Part shown: in pieces, positions 9,824-16,123 of the stretch
Position numbering within the stretch: the first letter of the stretch is position 1
How the letters are laid out: every line of letters starts with the position of its first letter
NCBI GenBank assembly: GCA_910592205.1
Contig: CAJVPJ010000821.1
Location: 1-16,123, forward strand
Reading direction: 5' to 3'
DNA length: 16,123 bases
DNA from: Paraglomus occultum
Taxonomy: Eukaryota; Glomeromycota; Glomeromycetes; Paraglomerales; Paraglomeraceae
Translations under genes and position numbers: made by a program
Notes under the pieces: model-generated
Database searches by the model: none
Told to the model about the DNA's origin: nothing
What the model saw: the letters and a program-made list of their open reading frames with translations, nothing else

Positions 9824-12800
9824 ATGGAACTATCAACAACAAGAGGAATCAGTACAACAATGCAGCAGGGATACATTGATTACGATGACTCAAATCAGTA
9901 TCTATTATATCCAAACGTATTACAAGCAGGACAAATACCTCAACAATACCTTCCACAATTACCTGCTGATGTGCTTATCTTTGGCGATCCGCCAACGCAA
10001 TTGACAAGCGAACCGTTGTATATAGGCAATTCTAATCCGACTATGCGTGAACAACTAGGTACAGGCTCCATTCAGCAACAGTACGATGCTTTGTCTACTC
10101 CGCAAAACTCGCTTACGCATCGACAACAACGTCAACAACAATGGTTGTCGCAGTACCCGTATTCGAGACAGCGTGAAGCACAGACACCACACGAATTGTT
10201 TACGCCAACCATGCAATTTGAACGCCAATTTGATCGACAGAACTCTGTTCAAGATATGCTTGGAGTTGTACCGCTCGAGCGATCGGATTATGACCAGCTG
10301 CAGGTTTGTATAGTCGGTCAGTTTAGAGTAGGTGTTACAATAACTGTGTACTGACCTCATACATTCGTATACTATTATACGATTACAGGTCTATCCAGGA
10401 ACGAGTAGTCCAAGTATGGCTCAGTCCCAGCTGCAAGTTCATCCTGTCGATACTGTACAGGCACATCATCAAGTAATACAGGCGAAAGCAGAATTCGTGC
10501 AGGCCCATAATCAAGTAATACAGGCACACGCGGACTTCACTCAAGTAGCCGAACAAGTGGCCGAAGCTCAAGCTCAAGCACAAGTGCAGGCCCAAGTGCA
10601 GGCCCAAGTGCAGGCCCAAGTGCAGGCCCAAGTGCAGGCCCAAGTGCAGGCTCAAGTGCGGGCCCAAGTGCAAGCTCAAGCGCAAGCTCAAGCTCAAGCA
10701 CAGGCTCAAGCTCAAGCGCAGGCTCAAGCGCAGGCTCAAGCACAGGTTTGTAATTTCGGTTTGCTGTTCTACAACCGTACCATCACACTCAAGCTCTTTG
10801 TATACTATTATGACATTAAAAGGTCTATCCACCGACAGAGGCTACTTATCGTCCGTCTCAGTCACAAGGAAACATCCATCAAGTTCCTCAACTACAAATC
10901 AACTTTAATCAATCAGAAAACGGGTCTCCAGATCAATCTTCCCAGATGGAGACTGATGAGCGATCAACGCAATCTCAAGCAATCAGTCGCCGTCAGCAAG
11001 ATGAACATGGTATTGTTTATAACAAGGAATGGATAGAGAGAAGCGTTAAAGAGGGTTCTATTCGCTGTTATCCAGAAGGCGATATTAAAGTAGGACGACC
11101 TATTGGTACTGGTTCATATGGAGTAGTATATAAAGCAATAATGAAAAAAACTGGAATGCCTATTGCAATGAAAACTTTGGTTTGGCGTCCAGGTGATTGC
11201 GAGGAAAAACTGTACAAAAAGTTTGCCAAAGAGGTTATTTATTATTTTCTTTTTGGTTTACCGCATACTGTATCATGGTAATCGATTTATAGCTAATAGT
11301 TATGTATATACAGTTGAAAAACCACAAGAAAGTGAACGGTCATCCAAATATTATCCGATTTTTAGGCGTCTGTAAGTATATTTATGTTATCATAATTGCT
11401 ACTATTACTATAACTATACATGAGTAATGATGACATATTAATGTTAATATATTTTATGTATTTTAATCTGAAAGATGAAGATGATGGTTATCACAACATG
11501 GTTTTTGAGTTTGCTAATGGTGGGACTTTGCGTACCCACTTGATGCAGCGTTTTCGTAGTTTAACATGGGAAGACAAATACAAGCTCAGTATGGAAATTA
11601 CTAATGGATTGAAATACATGCATGATCTTGATATCATCCACAAGGACTTGGTAATCTATGATTACACTTTATTTGTTTGCAATTATATTAATGATTACAA
11701 ACTAATATTGTTTATGCTCTTACCAGTCAGCCTTCAATATTCTTATGAAATCAGGTGTTGCAAAAATCACTGATTTTGGCCTATCTGGACAGATGATGTC
11801 CTCATCATTAGGTGATGGTACTGCAGCATACAGAGATCCCTTATCATTCAGAGATCAATCATATAAACGCGGGAAAAAATCTGATATTTTTAGTCTTGGA
11901 GTGTTGTTTTGGGAAATTTCTAGTGGTCAGATACCTTGTAAAAAATGGACCAGTATAGCAGAATGTAGAAAACAAGGCTATCGAGATCCTCCTCTTCCAG
12001 AGATGCCAGAAGCCTATATTCAGCTATATTCAGCATGTTGGAGTGAGAATGCTGAAGAACGACCATCTTGTAAAGAAATACACAAACAATTACAACTGCT
12101 ATCTGATGATAGAAATCAACATTTACCAGGTAGAACACTAAACCTTTCTTGGAAGCTGAGAGATACAGAAGCAACTGCACTAATAACTATTCTAAAATCA
12201 AACCCTTCTGTAAACTCTTTGATACTTTCTTGTAATGAGATTGGAGATGCAGGAGCAACAGCATTGGCAAATGCTCTAGAATCAGATTTATCTCTGACTT
12301 CTTTGGATCTTGGTTCTAATCAGTTTGGAGATGCAGGAGCAACAGTATTGGCAAAGGTTCTAGAATCAAATTCATCTCTGACTTTTTTGAATCTTATTGA
12401 AAATGATATTGGAGATACAGGAGCAACAGCATTGGCAAATGCTCTAGAGTCAAATTCATCTCTGACTTCTTTGGATCTTGATTGTAATCAGATTGGAGAT
12501 GCAGGAGCAACAGCATTGGCAAATGCTCTAGAATCAAATACATCTCTGACTTTTTTGAATCTTGGGGATAATCAGATTGGAGATGCAGGAGCAACAGCAT
12601 TCACAAAGGCTTTAGAATCAAATTCATCTCTGACTTCTTTGAATCTTAAGGATAATCAGATTGGGTATACAGGAGCAACAGCATTGGCAAAGGCTCTAGA
12701 ATCAAATTCATCTCTGACTTCTTTGAATATTGGTCATAATCAGATTGGACATGCAGGAGCAACAGCATTGGCAAGGGCTCTAGAATCAAATTCATTTCTG

Positions 12801-13559
12801 ACTTCTTTGAATATTGGTTATAACCAGATTGGAGGTGCAGGAGCAATAGCATTGGCAAAAGCTCTTGAATCAAATTCATTTCTGACTTCTTTGGATCTTG
12901 CATTTAATCAGATTGGAGATGCAGGAGCAACAGCATTGGCAAAGGCTCTAGAGTCAAATTCATCTCTTACTTCTTTGAATTTTTATTATAATCAGATTGG
13001 ACATGCAGGAGCAATAGCATTGGCAAAGGCTCTAGAATCAAATTTATCTCTGACTTCTATGGATCTATGGGATAATCAGATTGGAGATGCAGGAGCAACA
13101 GCATTGGCAAATGGTCTAGAATCAAATTCATCCCTGATTTCTTTGAATCTATGGGGTAATCAGATTAAAGATGCAGGAGCAATAGCATTGGCAAAGGCTC
13201 TAGAATCAAATTCATCTCTGACCTCTTTGAATCTATGGAATAATCGGATTGGAGATGCAGGAGCAACAGCATTGGCAAAGGCTCTAGAATCAAATTCATC
13301 TCTGTCTTCTTTGAATCTTAATGATAATCAGATTGGAGATGCAGGAGCAACAGCATTGGCAAAGGCTCTAGAATCAAATTCATCTCTGACTTCTTTGAAT
13401 TTTTATCATAATCAGATTGGAGATGCAGGAGCAATAGCATTGGTAAAGGCTTTAGAATCAAATTCATTTCTGACTTCTTTGAATCTTAAGGATAATCAGA
13501 TTGGGTATACAGGAGCAACAGCATTGGCAAAGGCTCTAGAGTCAAATTTTATCATGTAG
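9824..13559 (+). CDS. Gln-rich - TKL-like protein kinase - leucine-rich-repeat fusion, 6 exons
   Basis: Proposed exons are 9824-10303, 10389-10745, 10823-11233, 11314-11371, 11475-11650 and 11727-13559. All introns are GT-AG (76-103 nt), and every junction keeps frame; the junction after 11371 is phase 1, the rest phase 0. Total about 1104 aa. Residues 1-360 are Gln-rich and low-complexity, including Val-Gln-Ala-Gln repeats. The kinase covers about 366-620: glycine loop GTGSYG (374-379), IAMK with Lys396, a possible helix-C Glu416, HPNII, HKD (491-493; catalytic Asp present, Arg to Lys), Asn498 and DFG (510-512). AYRDP stands in place of APE, and SDIFSLG and ERP are present, so catalysis looks possible. 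Residues 655-1104 are 16 LRRs of 28 residues, of the ribonuclease-inhibitor/NLRC type. I infer an intracellular kinase with a protein-binding tail, substrate unknown. The N-terminus is uncertain: an out-of-frame ATG at 9792 opens a Gln-rich frame that may be the true start. Confidence 0.85.
10455..10538 (+). repeat. Two tandem 42-nt units (14 residues) in gene 2
   Basis: Units 10455-10496 and 10497-10538 encode [14 protein letters not shown] and [14 protein letters not shown]. They are degenerate at DNA level and lead into the more regular VQAQ repeats, so they may be older copies from the same expansion. Confidence 0.8.
10584..10745 (+). repeat. Coding minisatellite: (Val-Gln-Ala-Gln)8 then (Ala-Gln)11
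   Basis: Eight 12-nt units of the form GTGCAGGCCCAA (10584-10679; the seventh encodes VRAQ) are followed by alternating Ala-Gln codons to the exon end at 10745. The DNA is locally GC-rich compared with the window. Near-identical units predict length variation between strains. The peptide should be helical or coiled-coil-prone, possibly aggregation-prone. The opposite strand is also open here only because of the repeat. Confidence 0.9.
12207..13556 (+). repeat. Array of sixteen 84-bp leucine-rich repeats in gene 2
   Basis: Each 28-residue unit follows (S/F)[25 protein letters not shown], the long LRR class of ribonuclease inhibitor and NLRC proteins, which forms a curved solenoid. The preceding '[17 protein letters not shown]' looks like an N-cap or a decayed repeat. 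Variation concentrates at the residues after LNL/LDL (such as KD, GH, WD, YY), on the predicted concave beta-strand surface, while the rest is nearly invariant even at DNA level. The last unit ends abruptly in LESNFIM and a stop, with no capping repeat. Confidence 0.95.
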
Positions 13560-13816
13560 ACTGTTTAGATAAATTTTTGTTATGAACTTAAGTCTTAGAA
13601 TAATGGCTTAATTATTCCATATTATGTGCAAAGTCAGACTAATTATCACTATAATGATTTCAGGCATAACTCATGATCTCCCATTTCGAGTTTAACTGCT
13701 TATCCTTACTTTTACAGGTTACTGATTTTGCAGATCTTATACTTTTCCTAAACCGCGCTAACCAAGTGGATTTCTAATTTTGGGAATTCATACAACAATT
13801 TTTGGGCACCAGTTTT

Positions 13817-13836
13817 ATATCACAATATAGTGATAT
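13817..13836. repeat. Small hairpin downstream of gene 2
   Basis: ATATCAC and GTGATAT pair perfectly across a 6-nt loop. It lies about 260 nt after the gene 2 stop. It may be part of the 3' UTR or chance. Confidence 0.35.
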
Positions 13837-14763
13837 CATGATAGCCCACTCGAACTCCATTCTCCCTCAAAACTCAGTGTTTATTTTTGAGAAAATTTTT
13901 AATTTTTCGTTGTCACAAGATGTTAGTATTAGCTTCTAAAAATTATAAATGAATAATTATGTATTCAACAAAAGTTGTCATCAGAGAACATCTCCTATCC
14001 TGACATGTCTTTCACCTGATAACCATCTGTAATACTCAATGTCTTCTGCTTTATTAGAGTTCAATGAACTGCTTTCAACTTTAAACTTATTACTTTTTTA
14101 ACTAACACATCAATTAATTAAAGCAGATTTAATGACTTGAGTTCTGCAGTTGCGGGAGAAAAAATCTTTAGTGACATTATGCAATTTCTGACCCTTTTCT
14201 TGTTGCACTAATTCGGAAACAGGTGTCCCCCAAAAAATCAGCCGCATTTTTTATTCATATTAAAGGTCTCGAACATCGTTTACCCTTATTTGTATTAGTA
14301 ATAAGTAAAAATCTTAACATATACAAATTTTTGCCATCTACACGTATTTTTGCACTTATATGCCATCAATAATAATTTAAGACAATGCAAAAGCAATATA
14401 AACTTTCCACCTCAATTTATTCACATTAATGTTCTGACCAATCCGGATAATTGGATCAATAAGACTGTTACACAATGTCGCAATCTGGCTGTGTTCTGAT
14501 GGGCTGGAACATAAATGTAAGTATCTCAAGACTAGCAGGTAGAAGCTCATTAGCAAAAAGGTAAATCAATAAAAGTTGTATTGTGAAGTTCATCGCTTCG
14601 AATTTGTATCTCAATGGGATCTAAAATCGGATGACTAAAGAGAGATTCATCCATGGATCGAAGACGGCAATGTGAACTTACTATATTCTAAAAGAATTGT
14701 TGAATATTAATTATAAGCACATCCCTACTTTCATAATACTTTTGAAAATATTAAATATTACAG

Positions 14764-14811
14764 CAAATCGGAATTTGACCCATTCTACTGAATGGGCCAA
14801 ATTCCGATTTG
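14764..14811. repeat. 22-bp near-perfect inverted repeat with a 4-nt loop
   Basis: Left arm 14764-14785 and right arm 14790-14811 are reverse complements except at 14778/14797 (A opposite C). If transcribed from the minus strand, that pair becomes G-U and the whole stem pairs. The arms carry AAATCGGAATTTG and its complement. Such a hairpin could be the core of a small inverted-repeat element or a small-RNA precursor. No target-site duplication or host gene is evident. Confidence 0.7.
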
Positions 14812-15364
14812 AGGCAGAACATATATAAGCATGTGGATTGCCACTTACTTTGTTGCACAAACAAAAACCATTAACTATATAGCCACACGGACTTGCTTGT
14901 ATAAATATTACTTTATAACGCTCAATGAAGACAATTTTACGTCAGTGTCACTTCGACTTTCCCATGCTTTCATAAAACAACCCAAAGCGTATATAATTGT
15001 ACATTCTATAACAACATACGGTGACAGCGATACCTTTAACCTCACTTTCACCTGTATTAAAGCAGTCAGTAAGAATACATCTAAACTCTCGACGACGAAA
15101 ACCACCGCCATCGTTAACCAACTAAATTGACATTGACACCCGCACACAACCTTCTAAAGACGATATGGTAACATTTCGGATCGAATACTAATATCACGAA
15201 GGCGATGAATGCGAAGTAAAAGTATGTTACATATTTAATTACCATCATGTTTGAATTTGTAATAAAATCTTCAGATATCAGCCAAGATACATGCTATAAT
15301 GACAAACCCCTTCCACAAAGCTCGACCCATATATAATATGGATAGGTACTTTGAAAATCAACTG

Positions 15365-15714
15365 CAGACAGTCACGTTTATATGCTGGACGACAAAATCA
15401 TTCATATGCGATCTTTAACCTCTCACAAACGGTGAATTCATGTGAACCGAATTCAACAATATACACTTTATTGCACCGGAAGTCTTCCAGGCTTCCAAAC
15501 TCAGAAATCAGGTGAGTATTCTTTTCGTATTTATTTCGCTGGCAGGTTGATAGAGATTTGATCTAATATGTGACATCACGGCCAACGCCCGATTCAATAC
15601 CAGACATACGAAAAACTTGGATGGTATTGATAATGATTCTGATACTGTCCAGATGCAGAGCGATATTAGAAACTTGTTTAAAAAAGTGACAGCATGTGGA
15701 AAGTATAATGGCAT
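15365..15714 (+). pseudogene. Relic of a kinase C-lobe similar to gene 1
   Basis: A decayed copy of gene 1's last exon from the catalytic-loop region to near the end. Bases 15473-15490 (gcaccggaagtcttccag) match 5082-5099 at 16 of 18 bases, encoding the APEVFQ region. Bases 15406-15460 match the activation segment ('tcatgtgaac'). Bases 15495-15530 match the SDIYSFG region. Bases 15541-15640 match 'gcagtttgataga...' through 'ccgata' (5188-5304), and 15655-15700 match the final helix ('aaagtgaca'). Multiple indels and stops break the frame. Weak similarity to gene 1's 3' UTR ('aggtatggt') occurs near 15817. The N-terminal part of this copy was not found. Confidence 0.8.
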
Positions 15715-16123
15715 AACACCCTTACCAGTTTTGAAAAGAAAGTAAATACTATGCTAAGCTTTTATCTACAGGAGAATGACCTAACCAAAAAATAGTCATG
15801 AGATATTCAACCGCAGGTATGGTGCAGGACACCTAAAGACCGAAATAAAATACCCAACTTTCAAACTCTAAGGCTTTTATATTAGAGGGTTTGGAGAAAA
15901 ACTAATCCGTAAGAATGATAGAGTAGATGAAGTAGAATAAAAGTTACGGTTTAAAATTTTTAATCAACTAAAAAAATTTTGAGTTTTAGGCATTTGAAAA
16001 GCAACGGTTTTCTTAAGTTTTTCTTAAGTTTCTTAAGAAAAAAATGAAATTTCGGACGTCCAGTTTGTGCAACAATTTGTATAACATTCCATTATCCAAT
16101 AAAGTGAAAGTTCAGCATTATTG
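15715..16123. other. AT-rich spacer at the window end
   Basis: No gene is seen. It includes three copies of TTCTTAAG at 16010-16017, 16021-16028 and 16030-16037. TTTTCTTAAG at 16008-16017 can pair with CTTAAGAAAA at 16032-16041. An AATAAA lies at 16098-16103, with no gene in the window to assign it to. Confidence 0.5.

Larger units (their letters stand above)
10304..10840 (+). repeat. Duplicated exon-intron unit in gene 2
   Basis: Introns 10304-10388 and 10746-10822 are paralogous. Both begin 'gtttgta' with 'tcgg' soon after, and both end with 'gtatactattat' followed by a short stretch and the acceptor AG. Both next exons start GTCTATCCA (Val-Tyr-Pro) and continue with Ser/Gln-rich sequence. 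The two preceding exons both end in a CAG codon. This is a tandem duplication of a small exon plus its intron. Confidence 0.8.
13560..15364. other. Spacer downstream of gene 2
   Basis: AT-rich with no supported gene. It contains the gene 2 3' UTR (no exact AATAAA close to the stop), a small hairpin at 13817-13836 and the strong hairpin at 14764-14811. A 99-codon frame at 14831-15130 starts with ATG just after 'atatataagc', but has no motif and is overlapped by an opposite frame (14908-15147), so I do not call it a gene. Confidence 0.55.

Noticed and set aside
10383-10832. Minus-strand open frame of 149 codons rich in Leu, His and Ser
   Set aside because: It is a shadow of the VQAQ/AQ repeat: a short in-frame repeat keeps the opposite strand open. 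The + strand splice sites and downstream kinase domain fix the real frame.
10746-11036. Read-through extension of gene 2 exon 2 past its end
   Set aside because: The stretch begins with an intron homologous to intron 1, and splicing at 10745/10823 leads directly into the kinase frame.
12394-12903. Minus-strand frames with repeated [11 protein letters not shown]
   Set aside because: Antisense reading of the 84-bp LRR unit; no independent signal.
14640-14685. Translation resembling 'IH.....GN', like a kinase catalytic loop
   Set aside because: Spacing fits but the Arg, Asp and following residues do not, and flanking sequence shows no kinase motifs; probably chance.
14831-15130. 99-codon + strand frame after a TATA-like stretch
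   Set aside because: No motif or family resemblance, an opposite frame overlaps it, and no introns or neighbours support it. It could be real, but nothing in the sequence shows it.
16008-16041. TTCTTAAG repeats with an inverted copy, as a possible transposon end
   Set aside because: Very AT-rich and short, with no partner end inside the window.

Overview
This looks like nuclear DNA of an early-diverging filamentous fungus, most likely an arbuscular mycorrhizal fungus (Glomeromycotina). The sequence is AT-rich with long gene-poor spacers and compact GT-AG introns of 73-103 nt. Both genes belong to the expanded kinase-like families of those genomes. The clearest family mark is a cysteine ribbon followed by 'GWTS.N..LDEFI.ES' and 'EWIPF', recalled from Glomeromycotina kinases and not checked by search. 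I saw no rRNA, tRNA, intact transposon or CRISPR array.

Layout, all on the + strand. Bases 391-890 hold a decayed copy of the 5' part of the first gene. Bases 891-2973 are a spacer. Gene 1 (2974-5407, four exons, 729 aa) ends in a kinase fold whose catalytic residues are altered (HRD to HCN, DFG to DFS), preceded by apparently repeated, degenerate kinase N-lobes joined by cysteine ribbons. Bases 5408-9791 are a 4.4 kb AT-rich spacer. Gene 2 (about 9824-13559, six exons, about 1104 aa) has a Gln-rich repetitive N-terminus, an apparently active TKL-like kinase, and a C-terminal array of sixteen 28-residue ribonuclease-inhibitor-type leucine-rich repeats. Bases 13560-15364 are spacer with a strong 22-bp hairpin at 14764-14811. 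Bases 15365-15714 are a decayed kinase C-lobe resembling gene 1, followed by AT-rich spacer.

The window reads as a small birth-and-death cluster of kinase-family genes: one predicted pseudokinase, one predicted active kinase with a repeat-based sensor-like tail, and two relics. Both genes show internal growth by duplication. Gene 1 repeats a kinase N-lobe segment, with introns at the equivalent place in each unit. Gene 2 repeats an exon-intron unit, a Val-Gln-Ala-Gln minisatellite and an 84-bp LRR unit. A joint pathway for the two proteins (pseudokinase regulator plus active kinase) is inference from proximity only.
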